Below the pieces are notes generated by a model, which worked only from the letters and a program-made list of their open reading frames with translations, was not told the DNA's origin and made no database searches. Of a DNA stretch of 11,874 nucleotides, positions 1-7,430 are shown one piece after another. Each line of letters begins with the position of its first letter. The stretch's first letter is position 1. This DNA comes from Acinetobacter sp. Lineage in GTDB: Bacteria; Pseudomonadota; Gammaproteobacteria; Pseudomonadales; Moraxellaceae. A program made the translations under genes and the position numbers. The stretch covers positions 1 through 11,874 of the forward strand of contig JASLHF010000183.1 of NCBI GenBank assembly GCA_030152275.1, given 5' to 3'.

Positions 1-678
1 TATAATACCTTGAATCGCCCAATTTTCCCTACTTCGGGTACTTCACACCGTATTAACGCAGAAATTGCGTTGCCTGGCAGTGATGTTGAATATCAAAAAT
101 TGACTTATGATGCGCAAGCTTTCTTCCCATTGGGCAAAGACTTTGTGCTTCGCGGTTACGGTAAACTAGGCTATGGTAATGACCTGCCATTCTATAAAAA
201 CTTCTATGCAGGCGGTTTTGGTTCGGTTCGCGGTTATGACAACAGTACTTTAGGTCCTAAATATCCTGGCGTAACATATAGCGAAACTAAGTCGAAAGAT
301 TATGATTTCGAAGAAGTTGGCGGTAATGCATTAGTGCAGTTTGGTGCCGAATTGGCACTGCCGTTGCCGTTTAAAGGTGACTGGACTCGTCAAGTACGTC
401 CTGTACTGTTTGCGGAAGGCGCGCAAGTATTTGATACGCAATGTAAGGTTCCATCGGGTTCTCTGTATATTGATCAAAACAATACTGCTGTTGATGCTAA
501 ACAATACTGTAAAGATAACTTCGGCTTTGATATGAATAATATGCGTTATAGTGTGGGCGCAGGCTTTACTTGGATTACGATGATTGGTCCATTATCTCTA
601 AGCTATGCATTCCCGCTGAATGATAAGGCCAGCGATGATACTAAAAATATTCAATTTGAAATCGGCCGTACTTTCTAA
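1..678 (+). CDS. bamA: Outer membrane protein assembly factor BamA, C-terminal part (5' end outside window)
   Basis: This is the C-terminal ~225 residues of BamA, the Omp85-family barrel that folds and inserts beta-barrel proteins into the outer membrane as core of the BAM complex. The frame is open from base 1, so the gene starts upstream; the TTG at 10 is not a start. Visible are the Omp85 loop-6 signature around GSVRGY (about 222-239), alternating barrel strands, two Cys in an extracellular-loop-like stretch (about 441-510), and a C-terminal strand ending in aromatic Phe (FEIGRTF), the expected beta-signal. Order bamA-skp-lpxD-fabZ-lpxA matches the classical enterobacterial cluster, which supports BamA rather than TamA. 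Skp follows after 47 bases, probably on the same transcript. POTRA domains would lie outside the window. Confidence 0.95.
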   Translation, partial: YNTLNRPIFPTSGTSHRINAEIALPGSDVEYQKLTYDAQAFFPLGKDFVLRGYGKLGYGNDLPFYKNFYAGGFGSVRGYDNSTLGPKYPGVTYSETKSKDYDFEEVGGNALVQFGAELALPLPFKGDWTRQVRPVLFAEGAQVFDTQCKVPSGSLYIDQNNTAVDAKQYCKDNFGFDMNNMRYSVGAGFTWITMIGPLSLSYAFPLNDKASDDTKNIQFEIGRTF

Positions 679-725
679 GTGCGGTCTTTCCGGCTGAGAT
701 AATAATTTACACTTTAGGAATTCAA

Positions 726-1223
726 ATGAAAAAACTATTTGGCGGTATGGCCGTAATGAGCCTATTGTGCTGTTCTGTGGTACACGCAGCGGGTTATGGA
801 ATTGTTGACTTAGAAAAAATTGTTGAGCAAAGCGCTTATATTAAGCAGCAAAATGCCAGCATGCAGCAGCAAATAAAACCGCAAACTGCAAAAATTGAAA
901 GTTTAACAAAGGAGCTGGAAGCGCTTCAGCAGCGTGCGCAGCAAGGCACAAATTTTTCTGATACAGAAAAGAAAAATATGACCCAGCAATATCAAACTAA
1001 ACTGCAAGAGCTTACAAGCCTGCAGCAAAAAGTTCAGGCTTTGGTTGAAACTAATATTCAAAGTTTAAACCGCACAATGGATGCAAGAATTAAGCAGGCT
1101 GCAGAACAGCTGCGCAAAGAAAATAGTTTAGATGTTGTTTTGAATAAAAATTCAGCGCTTGCCTATGACCCTAAGTATGATTTAACTGATAAAATGATTC
1201 AAAAGGTTAATGCAATTAAATAA
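726..1223 (+). CDS. skp: Periplasmic chaperone Skp/OmpH
   Basis: Skp is a trimeric, jellyfish-shaped periplasmic chaperone that holds unfolded outer-membrane proteins on their way to BamA. The 165-residue product has a Sec signal peptide (MKK, hydrophobic core, likely cut after VHA at residue 21), then the family start GYGIVDLEKI, then long Gln/Lys/Glu-rich helices (about residues 40-125) that would form the coiled-coil tentacles. Length is close to the E. coli protein (161). The start is supported by an AGGAA ribosome site at 716-720, five bases before ATG. It sits between bamA and lpxD as in many gammaproteobacteria. Family assignment is by motif and context; sequence conservation in this family is low. 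Confidence 0.93.
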   Translation: MKKLFGGMAVMSLLCCSVVHAAGYGIVDLEKIVEQSAYIKQQNASMQQQIKPQTAKIESLTKELEALQQRAQQGTNFSDTEKKNMTQQYQTKLQELTSLQQKVQALVETNIQSLNRTMDARIKQAAEQLRKENSLDVVLNKNSALAYDPKYDLTDKMIQKVNAIK

Positions 1224-1226
1224 TCA

Positions 1227-2297
1227 ATGAGTCATCAAATTTACAGCTTAGAAGCACTTGCTCAGCTTGTTCAGGGCGAGTGTGTTGGGCAGTGCGATCT
1301 TCAATTATCCGGTTTGGCAAGTCTTGAACATGCACAAGCAGGGCATTTGGCGTTTGTAAATGCCGACAAATATATTGAGCAAGCTGAACAGTCAAAAGCT
1401 GGTGCATTGATTGTGACAGAGGCTTTAAAACAGCAGATTCATGATCATCAAAACTTTATTGTAGTTGCTAATCCATATTTGGCTTTTGCAATTTTGACGT
1501 ATGTGTTTGAGCGAAAGCATACGAAGTCCGGTATTGAAAGTACTGCACAGATTCATCCTTCAGCTGTCATTGCTGATAGTGCCTATATTGGTCATTATGC
1601 TGTAATTGGTGAACATTGTGTGATTGGTGACGAAACGGTGATTCAGCCGCATTGTCAGATTGATGATGATGTTGAAATTGGCAAGCAGTGTTTTATCGAT
1701 GCGCATGTTACAATTACAGGCCAAGCAAAATTGGCCGATCGTGTGCGGGTACATGCCAATACAGTAATTGGCGGCGAAGGTTTTGGTTTTGCGCCATATC
1801 AAGGTAAATGGCATCGTATTGCTCAATTGGGTTCTGTACGTATCGGAAATGATGTGCGTATAGGCTCTAACTGCAGTATTGACCGTGGCGCTTTAGATGA
1901 CACGATTTTGGAAGATGGGGTTATTCTTGATAACCTTGTGCAAATTGCGCATAACGTTAAAGTTGGTGCAAATACAGCAATGGCAGCTAAATGCGGTATT
2001 GCCGGCAGCACCACGATTGGCAAAAACTGTATCTTGGCTGGTGCTGTAGGTGTGGTAGGTCATATTAATATTGCGGATAATGTGACAATTACCGGGATGT
2101 CAATGGTCACAAAAAGTATTTCTGCGGCCGGCAGCTACTCCTCTGGCACACCAATGCTGGAAAGTTTGCATTGGAAACGTGCAGCTGTGCGCTTTAAACA
2201 ATTAGCAGATGTGCCATTGACCCAATTAATGAAAAAACTTGATCATATGCAGTCTCAAATAGAGTCCCTTGAATCAACTTTTAAATTGCGTAAATAA
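1227..2297 (+). CDS. lpxD: UDP-3-O-(3-hydroxyacyl)glucosamine N-acyltransferase LpxD
   Basis: LpxD catalyses the third step of lipid A synthesis, moving an R-3-hydroxyacyl chain from acyl carrier protein to the 2-amino group of UDP-3-O-acylglucosamine in the cytoplasm. The 356-residue product has an N-terminal uridine-binding domain (about 1-100), then a left-handed beta-helix of hexapeptide repeats (about 105-320) and a helical tail with LDHMQSQIESL near the end. The catalytic His is in VQIAHNV at residue 242. The start lies three bases after the skp stop and lacks a clear ribosome site of its own, so translation is probably coupled to skp. In Acinetobacter, loss of lpxA, lpxC or lpxD is known to abolish lipooligosaccharide and give colistin resistance. 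This copy looks intact. Confidence 0.96.
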   Translation: MSHQIYSLEALAQLVQGECVGQCDLQLSGLASLEHAQAGHLAFVNADKYIEQAEQSKAGALIVTEALKQQIHDHQNFIVVANPYLAFAILTYVFERKHTKSGIESTAQIHPSAVIADSAYIGHYAVIGEHCVIGDETVIQPHCQIDDDVEIGKQCFIDAHVTITGQAKLADRVRVHANTVIGGEGFGFAPYQGKWHRIAQLGSVRIGNDVRIGSNCSIDRGALDDTILEDGVILDNLVQIAHNVKVGANTAMAAKCGIAGSTTIGKNCILAGAVGVVGHINIADNVTITGMSMVTKSISAAGSYSSGTPMLESLHWKRAAVRFKQLADVPLTQLMKKLDHMQSQIESLESTFKLRK

Positions 2298-2299
2298 TT

Positions 2300-2788
2300 A
2301 TGATGACTGAGTCAAATACTCCTGCATTCACAAAGCCTGAACTGCCAATGCAAATTCAAACTATTCGTGAATATTTGCCGCACCGTTATCCTTTTTTACT
2401 TGTAGACCGAGTAACTGATATTACGGACAATGGTATTGTTGGCTATAAAAATGTTTCTATGAATGAAGAATTCTTACAGGGACATTTTCCCGGCTATCCA
2501 ATTATGCCGGGTGTGCTGATTGTCGAGGCAATGGCGCAAGTTTCCGGTATTCTTGGCTTTGTCATGAATAATCAAAAACCATCAAGTGACAAAATCTTCC
2601 TATTTGCAGGCGCAGAGCGTGTTCGTTTTAAAAAACAAGTTGTTCCTGGTGATCAGCTGGTTTTGAAAGCTGAACTTGTGATGCAAAAACGCGGCATCTA
2701 TAAATATAACTGTATTGCAACAGTTGACGGTATAGTTGCTGCGACTGCGGAAATTATGATTACGCAACAGAAAACAGAGCAAGCATGA
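2300..2788 (+). CDS. fabZ: 3-hydroxyacyl-[acyl-carrier-protein] dehydratase FabZ
   Basis: FabZ dehydrates 3-hydroxyacyl-ACP to trans-2-enoyl-ACP in fatty acid elongation. It competes with LpxA and LpxD for the same 3-hydroxyacyl-ACP pool, which fits its place between them. The 162-residue product has the hot-dog fold signatures LPHRYPFLLVDRV (residues 26-38) and GHFPGYPIMPGVLIVEAMAQ (61-80); catalytic His62 and Glu76 keep the His-to-Glu spacing of 14 found in E. coli FabZ. There are two adjacent ATGs (2300 and 2303); the first is used here, the choice is arbitrary. The N-terminus is about 8 residues longer than in E. coli. The gap to lpxD is two bases and the stop overlaps the lpxA start, so the three genes are translationally linked. 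Confidence 0.96.
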   Translation: MMTESNTPAFTKPELPMQIQTIREYLPHRYPFLLVDRVTDITDNGIVGYKNVSMNEEFLQGHFPGYPIMPGVLIVEAMAQVSGILGFVMNNQKPSSDKIFLFAGAERVRFKKQVVPGDQLVLKAELVMQKRGIYKYNCIATVDGIVAATAEIMITQQKTEQA

Positions 2789-3573
2789 GTAATAACGAAT
2801 TTATTCACCCAACCGCTATTATTGACTCATCTGCAGTAATTGCGCCAGATGTGCAGATTGGCCCATATTCAATTATAGGCCCAAATGTAACTATTGGCGC
2901 AGGGACTAAAATTCATTCTCATGTTGTCGTAGGCGGTTATACCCGCATTGGCGAAAATAATGAAATTTTTCAATTTGCCAGTGTTGGTGAAGTTTGCCAA
3001 GATTTAAAGTATGCTGGTGAAGAAACTTGGCTAGAGATTGGTGATCACAATTCAATTCGTGAACACTGCAGTCTTCATCGCGGTACTATACAGGATCATG
3101 GTATTACAAAAGTCGGCAGTCATAATTTGCTGATGGTAAACACACATATCGCACACGATTGTGTGGTGGGTGATCACAATATTTTTGCCAATAATGTAGG
3201 CGTGGCAGGACATGTTCACATTGGTGATTATGTGATTGTTGGCGGTAACTCCGGTATTCACCAATTCTGTAAAATTGATTCTTTCAGTATGATTGGCGGC
3301 GCATCACTCATTTTGAAGGATGTACCAGCTTATGTGATGGTGTCAGGAAATCCTGCTCATGCATTTGCGATGAATGTGGAAGGCATGCGCCGTAAAGGCT
3401 GGTCTAAAAACGTGATTCAAGGGTTACGTGAAGCCTTTAAGTTGATTTATAAGTCTGGGTTGACTTCAGAAGAAGCGGTGCAAAAAATCCGTGCAGAAAT
3501 TCTCCCTGAAGTTGCTGAAGCGCAACTGCTGATTGATTCGATTGAACAATCGAAACGGGGCATTGTCCGTTAA
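2785..3573 (+). CDS. lpxA: UDP-N-acetylglucosamine O-acyltransferase LpxA
   Basis: LpxA performs the first step of lipid A synthesis, adding a 3-hydroxyacyl chain from ACP to the 3-OH of UDP-GlcNAc. The 262 residues match the E. coli length. An N-terminal left-handed beta-helix of hexapeptide repeats (about 5-190; IHPTAIID, VQIGPYSIIG) is followed by a helical C-terminal domain (about 195-262; GMRRKGWSK onward). The catalytic His is in NTHIAHDC at residue 124. The ATG overlaps the fabZ stop (ATGA), so the start is well fixed. It is the last gene of the operon: a strong hairpin follows 18 bases after the stop, and lpxB, which often follows in Enterobacteriaceae, is absent. Confidence 0.97.
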   Translation: MSNNEFIHPTAIIDSSAVIAPDVQIGPYSIIGPNVTIGAGTKIHSHVVVGGYTRIGENNEIFQFASVGEVCQDLKYAGEETWLEIGDHNSIREHCSLHRGTIQDHGITKVGSHNLLMVNTHIAHDCVVGDHNIFANNVGVAGHVHIGDYVIVGGNSGIHQFCKIDSFSMIGGASLILKDVPAYVMVSGNPAHAFAMNVEGMRRKGWSKNVIQGLREAFKLIYKSGLTSEEAVQKIRAEILPEVAEAQLLIDSIEQSKRGIVR

Positions 3574-3590
3574 GCCAATGCTGTAAAAAC

Positions 3591-3617
3591 AAAAAACCGC
3601 CCGAAAGGCGGTTTTTT
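3591..3617. terminator. Bidirectional Rho-independent terminator between lpxA and cpoB
   Basis: A perfect 11-bp stem (AAAAAACCGCC with GGCGGTTTTTT) encloses a 5-base loop CGAAA. It has an A-run on one side and a T-run on the other, so it can stop the lpx operon on the plus strand and cpoB on the minus strand. It sits between two convergent stop codons (3573 and 3637). Confidence 0.93.
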
Positions 3618-3636
3618 GTTTTTAGATAAGATCATT

Positions 3637-4527
3637 TTATTTTACAAATTTTGCTTCTTCAGACTGTGGGTAATTTTTAAGAAGCTTTTGTTTATATTGA
3701 GTGGCTTGGGTAGTGTTATGGTCGACATCTTTGGCAATGCTGTAGAGTTGATACAGAGAACGTGCCGCACGTGCAGAATTTGGATATTTTACAGCCACAA
3801 TTTCATAATTGCGTTTTGCTTCGGTGTAATTGGTTGGATCAATGGCTAAATTAAATTCTGCCAACCAGAAGTGCGCATTACTGATATAAACGCTGTTTGG
3901 ATTATTCTTGATAAAGCTTTGCATTGGGGCAATGGCTTTTTTGGCACCGCCTTGCTTATAAGCATCTAAAGCAACAGTATAGGCCGCCTTTTCACGCTCT
4001 GCTGCGCTTTGCTGTGTGGTAACAGCTGCTGGTGTATTCTTCTTTGCAGCCGGTGTAGGCGCTGGTGATGTTGGGCTGCTGCTTACTGCGCTGGCAGGCT
4101 GCTGTTGGCTGGCGCTTGTGCTGGGTGCAGTATCCTGTTGGCTATCCTCCGCGGTGTCTTCAGCAGGATTTGGGTCTATTTTTTGCTGTAAAGTTTCAAG
4201 CCGTTGATCTAAATCTGCATAGCGGTTGTTTAGCTCATTTTTGAGTTTTTCAATTTCGTTATCTTGCTCTTCAAATTTGCCGCGTAAGGTTCGGATATCA
4301 TTTTCCAGCTGCTGATTTTTTTGCATTAGCTGCCAGTTTAAATTGGTAGGTGTTTGCAAGTTATCGGCAGTAATAGCATTGCCGGTAGAGTAGGCTGCTG
4401 GTGTGCTGTTTACAGCGCTTGCCGCACTGTTTTGGCTTAACCCGCGAGATTCAATAGGAATATTGGCTAAAACTGAGGCTGAGCATAACAATGCGAAACT
4501 GCCTAAAATATGCTTTTGTAGCATCAT
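3637..4527 (-). CDS. cpoB: Cell division coordinator CpoB (YbgF), periplasmic TPR protein
   Basis: CpoB/YbgF is a periplasmic protein that links the Tol-Pal system with peptidoglycan synthesis during outer-membrane constriction. The 296-residue product has a Sec signal peptide (MMLQKH, hydrophobic core, likely cut after SVLA at residue 21), a coiled-coil trimerisation segment (about 62-117), a long Ser/Ala/Pro/Gln/Thr-rich linker (about 118-175), and C-terminal TPR-like repeats with AHFWLAEFNL, then NYEIVAVKYPNSARA. The frame extends up to an ATG at 4647, but that start would sit upstream of the candidate promoter at 4591-4619 and put 40 odd residues before the signal peptide. The ATG at 4527 has a GGAA ribosome site six bases ahead. 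The gene stands apart from tol-pal genes here, and converges on lpxA. TPR proteins are easily confused, but signal, coil, TPR order fits CpoB. Confidence 0.88.
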   Translation of the reverse strand: MMLQKHILGSFALLCSASVLANIPIESRGLSQNSAASAVNSTPAAYSTGNAITADNLQTPTNLNWQLMQKNQQLENDIRTLRGKFEEQDNEIEKLKNELNNRYADLDQRLETLQQKIDPNPAEDTAEDSQQDTAPSTSASQQQPASAVSSSPTSPAPTPAAKKNTPAAVTTQQSAAEREKAAYTVALDAYKQGGAKKAIAPMQSFIKNNPNSVYISNAHFWLAEFNLAIDPTNYTEAKRNYEIVAVKYPNSARAARSLYQLYSIAKDVDHNTTQATQYKQKLLKNYPQSEEAKFVK

Positions 4528-4555
4528 AAAATTTCCGTTTGTTTTTTGATAAAGC

Positions 4556-4571
4556 CACCAGATTTCTGGTG
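4556..4571 (-). other. Small hairpin in the cpoB 5' leader
   Basis: CACCAG and CTGGTG form a perfect 6-bp inverted repeat around ATTT, about 30-45 bases before the cpoB start and downstream of the candidate promoter. It would be in the mRNA leader. No T-run follows, so it is not a terminator; whether it has a role is unknown. Confidence 0.4.
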
Positions 4572-4590
4572 TGTCATCAATGTCTGGATA

Positions 4591-4619
4591 TAAATAGATA
4601 GACACATTAAAAACGTCAA
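4591..4619 (-). promoter_or_regulatory. Candidate sigma-70 promoter of cpoB
   Basis: On the minus strand a TTGACG -35 box (4614-4619) lies 17 bases from a TATTTA -10 box (4591-4596). That would start transcription near 4584 with a leader of roughly 55-60 bases before the ATG at 4527. The -35 is good, the -10 moderate. Confidence 0.55.
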
Positions 4620-4770
4620 ACTTATGAAAAGCAATAAGCTTTTGCAAACTTGTTGTGTTTTAAGGTAAATCAGATAGCCGGCTCACAATTGCTATAGAAA
4701 GGTAGATGGCGTGTTTTGCTGTATAAATAATCAAACGAATGAGTAAGTTAGGTAAATACCGTAATTTGCC

Positions 4771-4798
4771 TTGCAAGTTTAATAAAAATCTCTATACT
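4771..4798 (+). promoter_or_regulatory. Candidate sigma-70 promoter of the SRP RNA gene
   Basis: TTGCAA (4771-4776) and TATACT (4793-4798) are separated by 16 bases, placing the transcript start around 4805, just ahead of the mature RNA 5' end inferred at 4812. The few extra bases would be a short leader, which in E. coli 4.5S RNA is removed by RNase P. Confidence 0.6.
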
Positions 4799-4811
4799 CT
4801 GTTCTTGCAAT

Positions 4812-4924
<113 letters not shown>

Positions 4925-5039
4925 AGTTTTTGAAAAATTATAATAAGCTCTTAATTCAGCAATTTAGTTTTACGCACATTTATCATATCTCTTCAAATAT
5001 TAACATCTAACGCTTTTATTTTGATTCAATTGTTTTTAC

Positions 5040-5702
5040 TTATTCGTCATCCATACTTTGTCGTGCAATCACTTTAAAAATCGTATCTAAGTCAAAACCG
5101 CGATATTGCAAAAAGCGAATTTGTTTGGCTTTCAGTTTCGGGTCGCGTTCAACGGCTGCACCAAATTTCTTTAGTTTAAGCTGATAAGCTTCTGCCACCC
5201 AATCGGTTTCTTTGAGTTCATCCTGAATCAGTTCACTATTAATTTTTTTATTCTTTAGTGCAAGTTTAATCCGATTTGGACCTTTGCCTTTGCGTTTTTG
5301 CCTCGACAGCATTATTTCTGCTACACGCTGGTCGCTCTGATAATTCTCTCGCGCAAGTTCATCGACCAATATGATGACTTCTTCACGGCTGTCTGCATAC
5401 AGCGCTAATTTCTCTATCAGATCCGCTTTGGAGTATTCCTTGCGGGTCAGCACAGCAAAGGCATAAGAACGTAAACGTGAGCCAGTTAGCCCCGGCTTTT
5501 TCTCGATGTTGCTATCTTTACCATTAGCATCAAAATGCAAGGCATTAGTTGATGCTGTATCTATTTCTTCAGTTGAATCCGCGTGCTCAAGACTGTTTTG
5601 ACAGTGTGAAGGGGATTTAGGAAGCGATGAGTCCTCAGCTTCAGCAAACTGCTGTTTCAGCGCTTCATAGTCGAGCAGTAAGGGAAAATGGTCTTTGGTC
5701 AT
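5040..5702 (-). CDS. recX: Regulatory protein RecX
   Basis: RecX binds within RecA filaments and limits their extension and activity. The 220-residue product has the RecX core from about residue 72 on: RLRSYAFAVLTRKEYSKADL, then ELARENYQSDQRVAEIMLS, RKGKGPNRIKLAL, and a last repeat ending RFLQYRGFDLDTIFKVI. These are the three tandem three-helix repeats of the family. The first ~70 residues are a polar, Ser/Asp/Glu-rich extension with no domain I recognise; E. coli RecX is only 166 residues. ATG at 5702 is chosen over an in-frame TTG at 5717 because the latter has no ribosome site, while GAAGTG lies about eight bases ahead of the ATG. It is downstream of recA across a terminator, so it probably depends partly on read-through. 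Confidence 0.92.
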   Translation of the reverse strand: MTKDHFPLLLDYEALKQQFAEAEDSSLPKSPSHCQNSLEHADSTEEIDTASTNALHFDANGKDSNIEKKPGLTGSRLRSYAFAVLTRKEYSKADLIEKLALYADSREEVIILVDELARENYQSDQRVAEIMLSRQKRKGKGPNRIKLALKNKKINSELIQDELKETDWVAEAYQLKLKKFGAAVERDPKLKAKQIRFLQYRGFDLDTIFKVIARQSMDDE

Positions 5703-5755
5703 GGTGTTGCACTTCAAATGCTAATCTAAATAATACAAATCTAGAGTTCAAAACA

Positions 5756-5775
5756 AAACGCCCCGTAGGGCGTTT
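5756..5775 (-). terminator. Rho-independent terminator after recA
   Basis: An 8-bp stem (AAACGCCC with GGGCGTTT) around a 4-base loop is followed on the minus strand by TTTTGTTTT. It lies between the recA stop (5801) and the recX start (5702). In E. coli a similar recA-recX terminator lets through only a small share of transcripts; the same arrangement is inferred here. Confidence 0.8.
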
Positions 5776-5800
5776 GAGTCAACTTTTAAAACATGCTGGA

Positions 5801-6844
5801 TTAAGCATCTAAAAAGTCAGGTTCTTCTTCGTCTTTATCTTCTGTTGGTGCAGTACCCGTGGTAAGAAGCTGTTCACGAATCAATTTTTCAATGGTTTGC
5901 GCCAACTCTGGGTGTTCTTCTAAATGGCGGATGGTGTTGTTTTTACCTTGACCAATTTTGTCGCCTTGGTATGAATACCACGCACCGGCTTTTTGAACGA
6001 TCTCTTGCTGTACAGCAAGGTCAACCAATTCGCCCAAGTGGTTCACGCCTTTACCATAAAGAATCTGGAAAATCGCTTCACGGAACGGAGGCGCCATTTT
6101 GTTTTTCACAACTTTAACTTTGGTTTCTGAACCAATAATTTCGTCGCCTTCTTTCACTTGACCGATGCGGCGAATATCTAAACGTACAGACGCATAGAAT
6201 TTAAGTGCGTTACCGCCAGTTGTGGTTTCTGGACTGCCGAACATCACACCAATCTTCATACGGATTTGGTTAATGAAGATTACCATACAGTTTGAACGTT
6301 TAGCATTACCGGTAATTTTACGTAATGCTTGGCTCATCAAACGCGCTTGTAAGCCCATGTGTGAGTCACCCATTTCGCCTTCAATTTCAGCGCGAGGGGT
6401 CAAGGCAGCAACGGAGTCGACAACGATCAAATCAATCGCGCCTGAACGTACAAGCATGTCGGCAATTTCAAGCGCTTGTTCACCATTATCTGGCTGTGAA
6501 ACAAGCAGGTTATCAATGTCTACGCCTAGTTTACGTGCGTATTGAGGGTCTAATGCGTGTTCGGCATCGATGAAGGCACATGTACCGCCGGTTTTTTGAC
6601 ATTGCGCAATAGCTTGTAATGTCATTGTGGTTTTACCTGAAGATTCAGGACCGTAGATTTCTACGATACGGCCTTTAGGTAAGCCACCAATACCGAGTGC
6701 GATATCCAGTGTCAAAGAACCCGTAGAAACTGCTTCAACAGCTTGAACGGTGTTATCACCAAGACGCATTACGGTGTTTTTACCAAATTGTTTTTCAATT
6801 TGGCTAAGGGCCGCGTTTAGCGCCTTGCTTTTATTATCATCCAT
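5801..6844 (-). CDS. recA: Recombinase RecA
   Basis: RecA is the ATP-dependent strand-exchange protein of homologous recombination and the sensor of single-stranded DNA in the damage response. The 347-residue product is full length. It has the N-terminal oligomerisation helix, Walker A GPESSGKT (residues 65-72), Walker B LIVVDS, the MAW stretch with PRAEIEGEMGDSHMGLQAR, loop 2 around GNALKFYASVRLDIRR, and an acidic C-terminal tail ending EDKDEEEPDFLDA. A GAGGT ribosome site (forward 6851-6855) lies six bases before the ATG. No E. coli-type LexA box is visible upstream, consistent with published lack of canonical LexA in Acinetobacter. recX follows after a terminator, and hslR lies upstream on the same strand after 145 bases. 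Confidence 0.98.
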   Translation of the reverse strand: MDDNKSKALNAALSQIEKQFGKNTVMRLGDNTVQAVEAVSTGSLTLDIALGIGGLPKGRIVEIYGPESSGKTTMTLQAIAQCQKTGGTCAFIDAEHALDPQYARKLGVDIDNLLVSQPDNGEQALEIADMLVRSGAIDLIVVDSVAALTPRAEIEGEMGDSHMGLQARLMSQALRKITGNAKRSNCMVIFINQIRMKIGVMFGSPETTTGGNALKFYASVRLDIRRIGQVKEGDEIIGSETKVKVVKNKMAPPFREAIFQILYGKGVNHLGELVDLAVQQEIVQKAGAWYSYQGDKIGQGKNNTIRHLEEHPELAQTIEKLIREQLLTTGTAPTEDKDEEEPDFLDA

Positions 6845-6901
6845 CTTATAACCTCAATACGATGTCACGAAACAATATACTCAAGTGGATGTATTCAGTT
6901 T

Positions 6902-6934
6902 AAATCTGTTCCACGAGGGTATAGTGACAGAATT
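6902..6934. promoter_or_regulatory. Imperfect dyad over a candidate recA -10 box
   Basis: AAATCTGT plus CAC (6902-6909, 6912-6914) and GTG plus ACAGAATT (6924-6934) form an imperfect inverted repeat with a 2-base bulge and one mismatch. Between the arms the minus strand reads TATACC (6918-6923), a possible -10 for recA that would give a leader of about 65-70 bases. I see no good -35 in register, so the promoter call is weak; the symmetry is directly visible. Confidence 0.35.
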
Positions 6935-6951
6935 CATCCTTTTGTTCTATG

Positions 6952-6980
6952 AAAATCACAACCGGTGCGACATGTTGTGA
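6952..6980 (-). terminator. Possible terminator of hslR upstream of recA
   Basis: On the minus strand TCACAAC and GTTGTGA form a 7-bp inverted repeat around an 11-base loop, followed by TTTT. It begins ten bases after the hslR stop. The stem is AT-rich and the T-run short, so termination may be weak; it could equally be a protein-binding dyad in the recA upstream region. Confidence 0.4.
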
Positions 6981-6989
6981 CGCTTAATC

Positions 6990-7430
6990 TTAATCATCAT
7001 TATAAGACCATTGCTGGTCAAACTGTTGATCATTTTCTCTTTTAAATTTACCAATATCCCGACGGTCTTTTTTACTTGGCCGGTGATCGGGACGTGCTAG
7101 ATTATGCAGCTTTCTTTGCGATGCAAGCAATTCCCGTTTTGCAATACTCACTTCAGTTTCATCGTAAAGCAGCTGTGCAACAGGAGCCGGCCCGCGCACA
7201 TCAGAAAGTGCTTTGACCACTACCGTTTTTTTCTCAAGCCCTTGGGCGATGGTCAATTCCATGCCGATACGGACTTCACGCGACACTTTGACGCGTTCAC
7301 CATTATGGTGGACTTTACCGCCTTCAATGGCATTTTTGGCAATGGAGCGGGTTTTAAAAAAACGCGCCGCCCAAAGCCATTTATCAATACGCATACCTAC
7401 CGCATCTTCGGCTAGGTTCGATTTACGCAT
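6990..7430 (-). CDS. hslR: Ribosome-associated heat shock protein Hsp15 (S4 RNA-binding domain)
   Basis: Hsp15 binds free 50S subunits that still carry a nascent chain and tRNA after premature release, helping recycle them. The 146-residue product has the S4 domain near its N-terminus: MRIDKWLWAARFFKTRSIAK (residues 13-32), then NAIEGGKVHHNGERVKVSREV. A basic C-terminal region follows (RPDHRPSKKDRRDIGKFKR). The ATG at 7430 overlaps the upstream HAD gene by eight bases, and a GAGGA lies about 11 bases ahead. An internal ATG at 7394 (MRIDKW) is possible but has a purine-rich site too close to it. The pairing of a YrfG-like phosphatase with hslR is also found in E. coli, which supports both calls. 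Confidence 0.93.
   Translation of the reverse strand: MRKSNLAEDAVGMRIDKWLWAARFFKTRSIAKNAIEGGKVHHNGERVKVSREVRIGMELTIAQGLEKKTVVVKALSDVRGPAPVAQLLYDETEVSIAKRELLASQRKLHNLARPDHRPSKKDRRDIGKFKRENDQQFDQQWSYNDD

Noticed and set aside
4016..4207. Plus-strand frame rich in Ala, Gly, Val and Leu that could pass for a membrane protein.
   Set aside because: It is the complement of the low-complexity Ser/Ala/Pro/Gln linker of cpoB; the composition alone makes it look hydrophobic.
4528..4647. Upstream extension of cpoB to an ATG at 4647, adding 40 residues.
   Set aside because: It would place the start ahead of the candidate promoter and bury the signal peptide inside the protein; the ATG at 4527 has a good ribosome site.
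6905..6930. A LexA-type SOS box from CTGT and ACAG near recA.
   Set aside because: The half-sites are too far apart for the CTG-N10-CAG operator.
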